Positions 48,732 to 63,463 of a DNA stretch of 64,000 nt are shown here, piece after piece. How positions within the stretch are numbered: position 1 is the first letter of the stretch; each line of letters begins with the position of its first letter. The notes under the pieces are model-generated. The model worked only from the letters and a program-made list of their open reading frames with translations, was not told the origin of the DNA and did not search any database. The stretch comes from Breviolum minutum Mf 1.05b.01 (lineage: Eukaryota; Sar; Dinophyceae; Suessiales; Symbiodiniaceae), in the NCBI GenBank assembly GCA_000507305.1, contig DF241090.1:1-64000 (forward strand). Reading direction: 5' to 3'. The translations under genes and the position numbers were made by a program.

Positions 48732-50689
48732 TGTGCTGTGTTGGTGTGCAATGTACCTAATAAAACAAATTCTCCACGTGATCTCCCCTCAGTATCTCAA
48801 ATCCGGGAGGATGTGGTGAAAATGATCCGGCAAATCCAGGGGGATTAGCCAATTTGGTATACTAAAACCCAACAGAAGGCAACTTTGGAACTGGTAGGTT
48901 ACGTGCCCCTCTCATCCTCCTACATGATTCTTCCACAATCTTCCTTTATCATAATATAAGGTTGTCTAGCTCATTCTTTTCTTTGAATGTAAGTTGGAAA
49001 GATGACTTGCTTTAGAGAGCTATCACTAAGATGCGAATGGAATGCACTGATTTTCGATTTTTTGATACCTGAACGGCTCCTTGTATCCCTCCCACACTCA
49101 CCTTGTTCGTTCAGCAAGCGCTTCAACGTCTCAGGACAAGGCCTTTTCCGGGCGGAGCCGTGAAACATCCCAAGTTGGCAGTAGTTGATATCAATGGAAG
49201 AGTCTTCTAGTCTAATCTAATCTACCACTCACTGTATACACATCTACTACCAATCACTGCTAGAAGAATTCCCGCCAACCACGGATGCCAGCGCAAACTG
49301 AAAAACAGTGTTAAAAAAGGGATATTTAACCACCTTTGCCCCTTAGTAAAGCCTTCGTATGGCCTGATTTCTAGTGGGCAAAGTCTTTGATGGGTAGGAT
49401 TCCCTTGATCTATGGCTGAAAATGATTGAAGATGAATCTGAATGTTAGATACTTCCAAGTCTAAGACACATCTATGGTTTCTCTTGTCCCTCTGTGGTCG
49501 TAATCGTAAACTTGCTACTTGAGGGTGACTTGAGCCTTGCGAAATGGTGCAGTGAGGGAATCCTCATGAAAATGCATGTTTTGTCACAAGGAACCGGCTT
49601 TTTATTGCGGTTCAGCCCAATTTAAACTCCCAGCCCTTTAAAACAAAAGGATGTCACGCCCTACATCAATCAACCAATCTTTGGGTCCTTTTTTCATAGC
49701 TCGATTGCATATGGGCCTCACATTGCCTTTGTGGCACCAACCAGTATTTCATGCCCATTTGGTATACATATATATATATATGTATATACATTATGGCCAT
49801 ACCATACCCCTGCCGTACCCTTCCCAAACAGAAAGACTTAGTCAGGCCTTACCTGCACCGTAGCAGGACACCATCACCGCTACATGGTCGCTTCAAGGTG
49901 ATGCCTGATTTCTCCATGGGGTGAACCCAATTCAAATACAGTTCCATACCCCACACCATCCATCTGTGATGCATTCTATGCATATCTACATGATCAAATC
50001 GTATATATATATATATATATGAGTGGGTATATGAAAAATATAACTGAATCAAAAAATCAATGTGCATGTACATTTATCTGATGTCTATCATAGAGTTCAC
50101 TTTATCATCTAGTGATGTTGGCCTTGTGGTTGAGAATTTTAGGGATACCCCAAGTAACCCAAACCACCAATCAACCCAAACCATTAACCTGACCCAAACC
50201 TTCAATCAGCCTTTGGCGAACCTTGGGTGTGCATCTTGGGTGTAATATCTTTTACCTTGAGTGTGCCCTGTTTTGTGGCAGAAAACCAGCCAAAACTAAA
50301 AAGATAACTCTGTGGGACAGGGGTGCACCCAACCTCTACCTGTTGCATGGAATCAACGACAATTCAGCATAACAATTCTTACATGACATACATGTTACAA
50401 GGAGACATGCGATGTCAGATCCCAAAATGGGTCCCCCTAAATCTCAGTTTGACTACCTTGTACTGCAGCGATTCAAAAGAATGACCAGAAGTTAATAATC
50501 AAAATAACATATACAATAATGATCAACAATGCATACTGTTTATCTTCAATCCGTTATTCAACAAAAAACTATGATATGTAATATGATGATACTTCAAAGG
50601 GACCTCACTGAGTCATTAGGCCATGGAGTTTGGTGATTCGAATTCAGCTGCCTAAGCAATCTATCTTTAGTCAATTGGCACCCTTCTAG

Positions 50690-50754
50690 GGATTCCATTG
50701 CCAAACTTGCCATGGAGCGAGCCATTCGAGCCTCCATCGGAAGCGTCCAAGCAG
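50690..50754 (+). CDS. Candidate exon, unknown gene
   Basis: After a pyrimidine-rich CCCTTCTAG acceptor it reads DSIAKLAMERAIRASIGSVQ up to a GT donor (GTCTTGC). The exon begins with G, as the well-supported exons do, and the peptide is helix-like. The minus strand also has open frames here. No family recognised. Confidence 0.3.
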
Positions 50755-51620
50755 GTCTTGCGAAGGCCCTGCCCGCGTGTGCACACAGCTGGCATGATCC
50801 CAACTTGGTTCAGGATCCAACCTTGAATAATTGAAGTCTTTCCTGCCACCCAAAACCATGGATAAAGAACGCATATGCAAAGCCATATGAATGAAAGATG
50901 CAGGAAAGGCCTCCCAATTGCAGGAAAGGACAAATCGTATCAGCTGTTGATAGGAGTTTGAACTGTCAACAGCATCTCTTTGCCAACTTGAGAAACACTT
51001 GTCAGCCGTGGACGTTTGTGGACAGGACTCTTGAATCGCCACTAGCTGCGCACCTGCAACCTAGGATGAATAAACTGTGTGGAATGATGGGGAGAAGCTA
51101 CCTATCCAAGGGTAGTGAATTCCAGTTATTTTGTTTTTTGTTTAGCTGAATGCGTCTGTTTGGGGGGGTGTTTCGGTCTCAAACCGAAGACAAGACCGAG
51201 TTCGGAACTGCTTCAGCAAGTTTGGTACTTTTATATTGGCGTTGTAAGTTGTTCTTCCTCACGCCGGAAATGATGAAACAAGCCGCATCCTCCATTTCTG
51301 GTGAACAAAGAGACAGAGAGAGAGAAGGGGAAAGCATCCATGGGGTGAGTGGCTGCGTATATCTGGCCAAACGATACAAAACCTGAATTAAGCTTCATAT
51401 CGCGAGGAATCTCCAACTAAAGCGCCACTAGTGACAGGTCAGCTGAGATCTCATTCATTTACGCTCAAAAGAGCTGAAGGGTTTGGTACATCTCTTGATA
51501 ACAGGTGGTAGGTAGCACCGGTAACCTTCATACCAACCCTATATATGCTTGGTATATACGTTAATCCATACTGCCAACTGGGCAAATAGAAGTACTACCT
51601 ACCTGCTACCGGAACCCAAG

Positions 51621-51696
51621 ATATCCTTTGGCTTACCTGACAATTCCCCATCAAACACGATGCCTTCGGTAGCTTTGGCTCGGGAAGATCGTGAAA
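51621..51696 (+). CDS. Candidate exon, unknown gene
   Basis: After CCCAAG it reads ISFGLPDNSPSNTMPSVALA, then REDRE, up to a GT donor (GTCTGACC). Composition is protein-like, but no partner exon could be joined in phase and no family is recognised. Confidence 0.25.
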
Positions 51697-54036
51697 GTCT
51701 GACCCACTGTCCTCAGGAAAAGGATGATTTTATATTTTGGAGCCCATGCAAACAAACGACATCCAAACAAGCAAAACGCACAGAAGGCTTATGGAACAAT
51801 GGTGATTGGTCTAAGCAAATCAATATCTCGAAGCATGTTCTGTTTCGGGATTTCCGTCTGTGTCACAAACCTTTTGAGCTTTTGGGTCGTGTGAGGTCGC
51901 AGTGGAATTCACCCAGGCCCATAACTTTACAGTGGGATACGGTACGTTTCGGCTGTTTACGCATCAACGCTAAGTTTGTTGCCATACCTGATATCGATTT
52001 CATCCCAAGATACTGACTGCTAAGCTGGTTTCAACCCGTTTGAAAAAGATACTTTGCTAAATTTGAATCTTCCCCAAAAGAGAGTGAACACTCAAAAAAC
52101 AGTTGAAAGCCTGGACTATCTTTCCCCCCCATTTGCACCAACAAGCTGTGATCCTGGCCAATATATATCTCAGCATGGCAAATTCAACGAACATATCCAC
52201 CAGACTTATCCCATCAAGCCGGAAAAAGGAATCGGAACGTCATCTTCAAAAAAATGTGTTTCTTTTCAAGGGAAGCGAGCTTTTTTAGTTGCTGAGGGAT
52301 TTTCTCAATGAAGGGTCACCAGACTGAAAACCTATAAAAAATGATAAAAGGAAGTTTACAAGTTGAGTCTTATCACAGAAAATGTTGAACCAACCTGACA
52401 CAAAACGTCAAAGGAAAACGCCATGGATCAGTGAAAAGGTGGATCATTGGATAAGGGTTCTCAAGCTTTAGGATGCAATGGAGTTGCAATGAAAATACCT
52501 GATGTTGATATCCATCCCAATCCCGCTATCCAGCCAAGTGATGTAGAAAACTATCCACGTAGAAAACCTCACATTTCATGAGATGAACTACCTACCTCAA
52601 CTGGTTTTCGCCGGGTGGGACCACCATCAAACTCCCTGCTCATGCCATGCGTCAGAATAGCCCTGTAGTCCGGGGTCCAATTCATCATCAGACATTGCAG
52701 GAGACCATCCCGGCCGAGACCCCAATATCTGAAAACATAAATCCCTAAGAAAGTAATCCCAAGCACAGAGTATGATCATTGTAAGGTGTGGATTGTTGAT
52801 CTATATAGTCCAATGCAGACGGTCAACTAAGAACTTAATAACTTATCCTTGTCCGAAGCAAATCCACTGCTTTTTACAGACTGTCCTTATGATTGACCTA
52901 TGGTCACTTGTCTGTTTGGAACCTGTTGGTTTGGAACCCCAGAAACCATGGCTCACTTGGGTTACTTGCATTTTTAACTCGAAGTCAACAACCAACAGTT
53001 GCAACTTCGAGGCCTGGTGATACTGATCACCCAGCGGAAAGTCGGGAACAGTTTATCTAGATCCTCCGAGTGCTCATCCTGGAACGGCTGGCTGTTTTTG
53101 AATGGTAAGGGTTTTTTCCAGCAAACTACAAATCACCACTTGGCCAATCAAGATTTGCAAACTTGATTTTTGACTCAGTTTGCTTCATCAAAATCTCTTT
53201 GACCAAGTTGAGTCCAGCGGATTTTGGAACAGATTCGAGCCAAGCTTGTTGGCATGGCAAATGTTGAAGGCCCGTGGTTTATCTGAGGCCTCAATCCTAA
53301 TAATGATATTTGATGAAGAAATAACCTCACCAGGTGATTTTCCAACATATTATATATATATATATATCACTCTGATCTTTTGTTAACAGATACCATTCAA
53401 TAAAATCCTATGCCTATGCCCAAGGCTGTATCGTATTTTGCCCTACTCATCTATCCTGGTGAACTGGTATCATTCAATCAGCTAAATTCAGGTATGTTCA
53501 AAAGATCTTGGCAAACTTTAGTTGGATCTACTGAGGTCCATTGCTAAAAGCCAACGGAATTGGTACTGCACCATTTCACAACTAAGAAATCGCGATAATT
53601 TGTCTGAAGGATTTACTTCTCAAGAGACTTTGCAGGGGCCCAATGAAGTGAATCATCACTCAGGGTCATGAAGTGACTTAACCAACACGGCTCGCTAAAA
53701 ATATCCCGGTGTCATATGGTGGATGTTCAAGCACCAATCACGATGTTTGCTTACAAGTACCTGAAAAAAAAATATGTTGGCAGAACCATCAATCTATATA
53801 TCTGTTCCACCTGATCTCTTGAGCCTTTCCGCAATTGTCTCTCCCCTGCTTTTTGTGTGACAAAAGTTCCCAATGAGTTGAGTGGGAATTCACATCCAGT
53901 TTCTGGTGAAAACCCCTGCTGTCCAAGGCGAGTTAATAAAGAGCTCCGGCACTCCAAAGAATAGGCTGTTCATTTAGAAGGCAATAATTCAAATCATGCT
54001 AATCGTAATGTTCATCATCAACAACATAATTATGTT

Positions 54037-54038
<2 letters not shown>

Positions 54039-54090
<52 letters not shown>

Positions 54091-54091
54091 A
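54039..54091. repeat. (ATC)n microsatellite
   Basis: About 17 ATC/CAT units. The Met-rich and Ile-rich open frames over it are artefacts of the repeat. Confidence 0.95.
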
Positions 54092-56982
54092 CCAATCACT
54101 GATGAGGAAAGAGTCAGATCTGTTTCGCTAAATCCCTCAGAGCAAAAAGAACAATTCACAATTAGATCCACTGGACTTGCGGAATTTTTGAGGGTCTAAA
54201 GGAAGCCTTGGTTCCCTTTCATCTCCCTTTCCTTTCTCTTTCACATATTTTTTCTGAACTTCCATTGAACTTCCCCATCTTTGCAGGTATTGTTCCCTTC
54301 GTTTCCTAGCCCACTTGGCAAACGTTCCATCCATGATCCAGGTTTCACGGGGAGCATCCCACCTTTTTTCCACGCACAAATTGAGTCATGCCAGTCGTGT
54401 TATCGCTGGGCCTCAGCATAATGCTGATGAATCCCGTAGTACTTGGGATTCAAGTCTCATGTGCATACCAAAAATCTTGCAAATTATATAATTGTATGAC
54501 ATATATCTATATATATATACAGTAGAACACGAATCAAATTTGTTTCTAGGCCTATCAATGGGCTGTGAGACAGCCAGCAGTTGATTGGTTGGTTCACAGA
54601 GTGTCTTTGGGTAGGCTTAACCATAGTAACGTCGAGGGCCCATACATGTCACCCATCAAAAGCAGCAACATTTCGATAGAGTCTACTGCAATTTAATGAC
54701 AGAATTGGTTTTCAGGACAAGGTTTGGTCACAAGGATTATCAAATTTGCTATTGGCCTGCAAATTTTGACAGCTTTCCATAGAGTGCAATCACTGTACAG
54801 CCGTAGCTAAAGACTAGAGTTCAAGTAAAGCAATCTGAGTGGCACCAATCTTTGCAAACAAGCTACAAAATGGGTAAAATTTCCATGGGTCAAAAAATTT
54901 TTCCTCCAGCCTCGTCATCCGCTCGGAGCATTGGAGGATGCAAAGGAGCGATCGCCTTAAAGGGATCCCAAGGGTCCCAACCGTCCAACCTGGGGAATCT
55001 CCCAATGGCTGATCCAAGGTGCTGATGTTATCCGTGTTCGCACTCACCACGCGGCCTTTCTTCCGTACCTCGGCTGTCCGATGACCAGAAAACATACCGG
55101 GGATTTTGATGTCTCAGATATTTTCTAATGGAATGATTCCAAGTTTGTAGTAGACCTCTTTGATAATGATAGCTGATGTCAGTTGTTTCCATATTGGCTG
55201 TGAGCCCTTGTGCTTTGTAGTCTTCCTAAAACACAGACTATATCTACTTTCATTCAATAGGACTTTAATCTTTTAACAATACTAAATCCCCAACCTAAGC
55301 TAAGAGAATTGCCTTCCCAAGGCTCAAGAATTCACCATGTTCCCTCAATGCATGGCTTTTTTTTCCGGTGAGTGCCTGTGATGGTACAAAGGCAGTGGCA
55401 GCAGCTAGAGCGGCTTTGGGTTTTGAACCTGGCAGCAAATCACCCAGGCAATATGGGATTCCAATGAAGAAATGGATTTCTGATGGGAAGATCATCATGT
55501 TTAATGTTTGGCCCTATATATAGAATTTGTTGGTTCAATAGGATTTGTTGGTTCAGCAGGATTTTATACTTTTGAAAAAAGGTCAAGGAACCAAGGGCTC
55601 TACCTTCTTCTCAGTGTGTTTCCAAGCGACCTGTACTGCTTCACATGCAGCACGCCCCAAATGTGGAGATCATTTTGTGAGAGAAGCTATTTCGAAGATG
55701 AAGAGTTTAGCTCTTGGAACAAAATGATTTGAGTTCTCCATGATCTTGAGCTGCAAAATCCCCATGAATAACATAATTCACCAACCAGAAAGTTCAGGTC
55801 AGAAGAGATGTGAGTTCTTCAACATCCCTAAACTACTTTTTATCCATCTTTGCGGTTGAGATCCCTTGAGATTCTTCATTGACCTCAATCAAACCCCACC
55901 AACCTGTCGTGGAAAACTTTGGTGCCAATAAGCCCAAAGGATTGGGCCTTGGTACAGCCCAACGTTTGCATTACTTGGTGGTTGAGCGAAAATTCCATCT
56001 GAAGAATAGCCGTGTTAAAATTGGAAATCATCAAGAATTCTTGGAAAAGAAAAACTTGATGAAACCACCAGCCTAGGCCAAGGGGCTGAATAAGTTGTTT
56101 TTGGATGATCATTTCGATGGCTAGTTGCGTCTCATTTCACGCCGCTTGAGTGGCTGAAATCTCCAAGGGCTGATGTATTTCATCTTGACAAAGTTGCATG
56201 TTACAATATGATAGAGCAGAATGTATTGCAATGTTTGCTCACACATGTTGAATCTCAGTACTAGCAATTCTGACTAAACATGTCCAACAACAAGACCAAG
56301 AAAATACGAATAGAAACAAAAGGAACCAAAGCAAATGCATCCAGAAAGACTTTGACATGCTAAAAAGGACACCAAAATTAATAAAGTGAGTCTGGTGAAC
56401 GAAAATCCGGTGAACCAGTGGGATGGTTAAAATATTGATTATTGATGTATATGAAATTTGGTATCCCTTCCCAACATTCCAGTTGAAACTGAAGGTTGAG
56501 CTCGAGGTCCCCTACTAAAAATTAAAGTTTTCTGATGGTCACTGCTACTTTCAGGGGGAGCGGGCGCGGGAGAAGCCTAAATATACATGAAAACTAAATA
56601 CAAAGAGTGATGGGCGCAGAATGGACAAATCTCTACTTAGAAGAGTAGATTATTCAGCGGTGGCAGGTCACACTTCGAACACCTCTTGGAATCTGAGGGT
56701 TGAGATTCGCACGTTTTGGGTGGAGTAAATGGGCCCAATATCACTGGTACGGTATATCCCACCACTAGTCAGTACATCTCTTATCCTGACTAAACCATCA
56801 TTGAATCTCTACATAGTTTACGAACGAGGTAGCCAGTTTCCGGTCAAATCATCATTCATGTTTCTTTTTAATGTTCCCTTAAACATCACTCCAAAAAGGT
56901 TATGAATTCTATCATCTTAAACCCCCTGGATGTGATGTGTATGATGTATAGCAAACCCTATCATTCACTCACCCGTTCAACC

Positions 56983-57026
56983 GGTGACCCATCCATTCCA
57001 TCCGGAGACCCATCCATTCCATCCAT
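56983..57026. repeat. Tandem ACCCATCCATTCCATCCGG repeat
   Basis: Two copies of a unit of about 19-20 bases (GACCCATCCATTCCATCCGG), no coding support. Confidence 0.75.
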
Positions 57027-60000
57027 TTCTTAGGGATTCCCAAACCCTGTCAAACGTGCACGTTTCACTTCAGGCCTCGGGTTCGAACCCGATTTCAGAT
57101 TTGGATGCCTACCTAGATACCTACCTTTTTGAGACATATCCATGTGACCATATGTGAACTGTTGTTATATATATTATAAATATATATCATATTTAAGATG
57201 GCTTGCTATCTTAAATAAATGGGTCTCTGTTGCGTGAAAATTTTCCCGTGATCCTCCAGTAAAAGTACGTTTTCACTATATACAGGGAGGTTCAAATTAA
57301 ATTCAGACTTCCCAAAAATACCTGATAAATCATCTTGTTGATGGACAAACTCCGGCACCACCTGTATGTCATACACAAAAGTCTGGGTAAAATATATCAA
57401 AATATAATATGTTTTTTCCCCTCAAATACGGCCTGTTTGGAGGATTCCTCCCAGTACCCTACCTTTTGGATCGGGTTTTCAGGCGGTGTGAAGTCGCTAC
57501 AATTCACCTATCCAGTTGGAGGAAACCCAACTGGTGACCCAAGGTTAGGTAACCACTGATCAACTCCACTGAGCACATGACTCGTCCTCCTCCTGAACAG
57601 CACGTCTTTTATTTCAGGAGATGAACTTTGTATTGTCGTCAGTTGACTGACCTTCTGATGATAATATGGACTGCATTTGATAAAAATCCTAATATTCCAA
57701 AATGGGTTGACGTTGAAGACTGCTTCCTGGGAAATTCAAACTCGCCACTCTTCGAAGGATTCTACCAGAAGATCTTTGCGAATAAGAAAATTGAGAAATC
57801 GCATGAAAATCGCCGAAAATCCATTCTGCTAGTTGGTCTACAGGGATTCACAGGGATTCCCATAGTGGGCTTCTCAGGATGTCAATAATCTTTCATACAC
57901 TAAGCCAGGGCAGCATCACGAAATGTAGAAGCCAAGAATGATCCAAGGAAACAAACAGCCCTGTTTTCCCTGGGAAACCCGGGAAACCCTGTCTGGTGCC
58001 AATCATTTTGGAGCTCGCCGCTTCAAGGATTTCAGAAGGGTTGTTGTGACATGACAAGATTTGTCACTTACCGACTTCCTTTGAAATGAAGAGTTGTCAC
58101 CTGTTGAAAGAAAAATGATCCCTCTTGGATTATCCAAATTTCAACCAAACTGTAAGGTCTTGAAGAAGTCAGCAAAATCGCATGATAAGTTCAGAATTCT
58201 CCTAAAGCCTCATTTCTGTGGGTAAACCACTTCACAAATCACACTCACCTCCGTAATCAGTCCTTTTACAAACATTCAACATTCCTAGAAACTTGAAACA
58301 CCATTTAGTGACAGTAAGGTTGTTTCATGAAGTGCATGAATTTTATTCTGTCATAGCTCCAGCCACCTTAAGATAATTCCCAAACCTAAATGAATTAATG
58401 GAATTTTGAAGATAGGACCATCAACCTCGAAGTCGTTCACCATGAAAAATCGGCAACTAATAAATGATAAATACATAATAAATACTAATAATATTTGTCG
58501 GCCGGCAATCCTGGCTGGTACCAGGGTCCAGCATGCAACATCAAGTAGCTTCAACCAAAGTTATATCAACTACCATCAACCAAAGTATTCAATTGCTGTT
58601 GCGGTTTGGTTTACTTGCATCCATCGCCGTTGCTTCTCCAAAACCCAAGCCAAGCCTCTTCACTGGAAGTGCCTTCCTCAGCCTGATGTTTGGGTACAGG
58701 AATTCCAGGTTCTCAGCGTTCCAAAAAGTTTATGCTAAGCAAATCTAAAGCGAAAATATCTCATGGTTAGGCTGCCTAGGGGAATCCCCAACCTCCAAAT
58801 CTTATTGGACAAGACAGGGAATCTCCAATTTGAAGGTGATCGGAATATTGGAATCTCCCTAATGCCATCGTTGGAAAATGAACATTCATGCCAGGGATCC
58901 TAGAGACCCTGGAGCCTAAAACATGAATAGGATATCATTTGGTTGGCATCACGGAACTGGAATACACCCCAACCTATAGGAACCATTTCTGATGTAAGTT
59001 CCACCAAGCTGCAGTTGAAATCACCTGAGGATCTCCAAGTCTAAGTGTCACACACGGTGTCCCTCAAAGTTTGAGTACAGGCCCTTGAAATCTATAGGAT
59101 TTTAGTTTCAAGGAAACATCAGATTTAAACTACTAAAATGAAGCATTTCTGAGAACTTAGGGTACCTGGGTACCTAATGTTGAAACATCTCCAAATCAAT
59201 TTGGGTAAACTTTAAATTCAAAACCTCATTATTTTTCCATATTTTTCCAGCGTCAGATTCCCCAATCCTAAACCACCCAGTGTTCCAGCAGCCTTGGTTG
59301 GACGTGATGCAGTGGGACCATTGGAACCACTGGGAGCGCTGGAACCTGCGATGGAACCAGCTGAATGTTGAGATTTGAAAACAGGCTGAATGGTTGTAAT
59401 TTAAAATTGGATAATACATATGACATATGAATTGCGACCTGCCAAAACACCGTAACAGTGGATTTTCTCCAGTTTCGCTCTTAGTGCTCTGGGTTTGACT
59501 ATTCGTCAGCCATGGAGTACCGTAATAGTGGATCATGAAGGTTATTACGGTTCCCTTCATACCCGCTGTTGAATAAAGGGTTTTGGCAACCCCCTAGATA
59601 TGAATATGTATATCAACGTGATTGAAGAATTGAATAAGTTCGATGTTAGTGTTGGTGGCTGGTAATCTACTTATTACAGATGTTTCGGGATCTTTTCATT
59701 GATAGGCCATGGGATCAACAAAACATGTTTCAATTTCAACAGTGCAAATCAGCCTGTACCAAAAGGTCAAAGTACTTTTCTGTGTGGTAGGATTACTACT
59801 GGGTTTTTCTGCTCAGGGTGCAGCAGCCCACGCCAAACCCGCAGCGATTCTTGCCAGCTTCCGAAGGCCAATTTCGTACCCAGTTGGGTCCTTTTGAAAA
59901 ATCACGACTTCGCAGGCAGCTTAGGCGCTTAAAAAGCAAGTTTCCCAAGCAGACGGCTGCGCTTAGGGTTTCGCTTATGCACTGACTTTTTTCTGGTTCT

Positions 60001-62543
60001 GGCTGGATAAGATCCTTCACAGCAAAGATACCTCTTATAGTCCTGAAAAACGGCTTGGTTGCCTCGGTTCGCGGACAAACTCCAAGGATCCGTTCCAATC
60101 AGCTTCTAAAATTGTAGATAGAAATGTAGCAGGGACATGCTGTTGATGGAAGAATTCTGACAAGTTGAGATATATGAAGCTTGATGGTACAAATGGGACA
60201 TTCTCCATGTCAACCCGGTGCAGAATTGCTTCCATCCATGTGATCGTTTGCTTGAAGTAACATTCAGCTAGCCATATGCTCTGAATGTTGGTAGATCAGG
60301 CGATGCCTCAAGTCATATCTGGATTCCAATGGCTGAGACCATGCATGGCCGTGAATATCTTGTGTCTTCTGAACTCGCATTGTGGGGTTGCATCATCTTA
60401 AGCAATTCCCCGTCTATCTCTTCCTGCTTTTTATTTAACTAGCTAATTGGAGTACCTCACCTAAAGGAGCATCCAAATTTGTCAAACCCGCTTCATACTG
60501 ATGACCAAAAATCACTCACTGATAAATGTACACTGAAAATGGGGGTTCTGAGAGAAGGAGTTTCCTGTTATATAAAACAACTTTTGGTGCCCCGCCATAT
60601 ATTTGTAGCGGTTTACCTGATGGTAATGTAACATGGCAAATGGGAAAAGCCCCATATCTACAAAGAACATGTACATTCTGTTGGCATCTTAAAGTCATAG
60701 ATTGCTGGAGGGTATTTCCACCGCTTCTTTGCTCGAATTACACCCCTGATTGCTCTATCATCAGGGATGATACTTGCGACCCCAAAATAATCAACAGAAG
60801 TGCTGACAATTGATGAGAATTTCCTTTGGTTTAAGTTTAGGATCAGACACCCAACAGCTGGATTTTGAGGGGCCCCCAGTTGAGGTCTTTTCACACCACA
60901 TATATATCCAAATGACGCCCGTAGCAGGTAAGTAACTTCTGAATAAAGGGTCCAGTAATATCCCTAGCACATTACAATGATCTTCATTACGAGTGGGTGA
61001 TTTCACCGGCCGCGAATCTACCTGGGGATCCGGTTTTCTTTAGCTGCAAAATATGAGTTTAAAAGTGAAGGTAAAGCCATTGTGTGTACGGTACCCACAG
61101 TTTATCGCTCAAAACAGAGAGATGTCAGAAAGATTGGAAATGCTGGAATTTTGGGCCCCGTATTGTACCCCTTTTTCAGTGTCAGACTTCAACCAAATGT
61201 TGGGAGCTCATACCTGCAGCCTTTCCGTCACCACCATCCTCCTCTTCCTCCTGGATGGGTGGATGGTAGGATCTGTATGGAGATTCCAGGATGCAAAAGC
61301 TTCCCAAAAAATTGTCAAGACTCATGTCAGCCAACCAAAAAGAATAGGAAAACTATATGGACCTGCAAATGGTCTGTCCCAAATTCCCCAGATAGATGGT
61401 GCAAATTCCCTTAACCACCAACCGAGTATTGGCTGAAACATGTTTCGAAGACCTTTATGACTGTCCCTAAAATGCCTAGCAACCCCTGCAAATCAATATT
61501 AACGACCGAAATATCTGACATGTCAGCACCTTCACCCTCACAGGTGAAATCATGTTCAAATCATTTTCCGGGTGTGTCGGGACCCTTGAAACCACCCAAG
61601 TGACAGACCTCTGGGATGACCAATCTGATCAAATTGTTTATGATAAGTTTTTAACACAATTCATAAACCTATGGGACACCATGAAACATTGATGGCTTCC
61701 TTTTGGTTACACTACCCTAGTGTTCATCACCTCATCCTGTTTCCCCCCAACTGGCACACCTCCGAGTCGTAGCCACCTAGAAGCCTTGTCAAAGCACAAA
61801 GGGAGAAGTCATGAGTCACCAGCCTTTTAATGGAAGGACTAAGTAATACATCGATTGCACAATTTAATAGGGGATGCATTATTCACTATTTCTTGCCCTT
61901 TTCAAAATGATTCTCAGATTGATACAGTGAACTTATTCTCATGTGCCTTTTTAACACTCTTGATAGGGGGGGTGAAATCTGGCGAGCAACAGTTGACCTT
62001 GGTAGTTTATCCCTTTCATGTCGGATTTTGTTCATGCCAGGTGGTAGCAATCAACAGTACAACACCTAACATGAAGATATGTCAGCGCCTTATATCACCC
62101 CGTTGATCCGGTAAATATCGCATCATTCCTGGTAATGAATCCCTAAAGATGAATCAAACTCAAGCCTAACTGGAGAACTTCATGGGAGCTCTTCACCCCA
62201 AAGTTGAAGCAAAAAAAGATGAAGTTGAGCAACCCAGGGGTTCATGATCACAAGCGCCCACCGAAAAAGGATGCGTTTCTGGTTCAAATCATGGTTGCAA
62301 AACAGGTTGATCTTGGAATCTCCTGGTCTTGGTGGAAGCGTGTTTCTGAACTCATGTCTTTTTCAGCCAGGTCTTCAAAGGGGCACTTGAAGCCATCTTT
62401 TCTTGATTGGCCCAGCAGCCCTGCAACTGGTACCATCATGTACCATCTATTTTTAACAAATGACCAAACACGGCACCCTTGTTAGGATAAGAATCACTTG
62501 CAAATTGGCTGATTCAAGGTTCAAGTCTCACTTCAGCCTCACA

Positions 62544-62598
62544 GACTTCACCGAGTTCCCCAACCCCATCGCTTTCGACAAAATGGCGGACGCCGGTG
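62544..62598 (+). CDS. Candidate exon, unknown gene
   Basis: It reads DFTEFPNPIAFDKMADAG between a CCTCACA(G) acceptor and a GT donor (GTGTCCCC). Sixteen of 18 codons end in G or C, unlike the flanks. The minus strand reads ASAILSKAMGLGNSVKS, so the strand is not proven. No family recognised. Confidence 0.35.
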
Positions 62599-63463
62599 GT
62601 GTCCCCCCCAAAAAAAAACGGGTGTTGGGAATGGTTGGACATGATGGGAAGATGATATAAATTTGAAACATGAAACAGTAGGTCCCCTTCTTGTTACTCA
62701 TGTGGTTCTGTGTGTGTGTGTGTTCCTGTCTCAATCCCTTTTCTTAACAACAACACAATCGTAAACGTATACTTCCTGGATGCAGTAGATGGCCACTGCC
62801 CATCTTGGTTTATCGGAAATATTTTGTTGCTGACAAACACTGCTGAACAAATGTTGCAAAGTCGTGAATAGTAGTACGTATCTGAAAGCAAACAGCGAAA
62901 ACACCTATTCCACTACTCTTTCAAGCATCCGTTTTTTAGGGCCTCTGTTAGGTACGGTAGTTAGAAAAAGTGCTGAGTTTTGTTGCTGTGAAACAAAGTT
63001 TTTTGGGCCAAACAGCGGAAAGTAAAACACGTCATTGGATATCATGAGCCGATTGGATAGATGTCCATCCTTTTCTGGTCAAGAGACCCACGATCTAACA
63101 GTCATAGTGCCAAGGTGCAGAGTTCCATGAAGTGTTAGCTTCGTAGTATCAGTTCACGTCAAGCAGATAAAATTATGGACAACTTCATTACTTCTCAAAT
63201 CGGTATTGCTATAAGGACTTTGGAGAGGATACTTCAATCCTAAACCACCTAAATCGCACTTTTTGGCTGCTTGTTTGGGTTCCCCCCCAGCTATATTTCT
63301 GAGGATGAATTATGATAGTTCATCAACCTCCAGATTCATTCAGCACAACAGGCCATTTTATGCACTGCGTTCGGAGCGGCGTTCGCGAGCCATGACCTGT
63401 AGAGGTACATGACATAATGAACATAATGAAGGGAACATGGCTATGATATATAGTTTACTACTG

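Larger units (their letters stand above)
52030..62543. other. Unassigned region with scattered exon-like patches
   Basis: Exon-like patches occur near 52590-52740 (minus, possible MSDDELDPGLQGYSDAWHEQ), 53219-53275 (plus, RILEQIRAKLVGMANVEGP), 54291-54360, 54905-55080, 57700-57820 and 59279-59361. Each is open on both strands or lacks a partner in phase. I could not assemble a gene from them. Confidence 0.3.

Noticed and set aside
52590..52740. Minus-strand MSDDELDPGLQGYSDAWHEQ as a start of the kinase gene
   Set aside because: It is 12 kb from the nearest solid exon. Another minus frame and one plus frame are equally open and no phase link could be made.
54039..54171. Open frames rich in Met or Ile
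   Set aside because: They are translations of the (ATC)n microsatellite.
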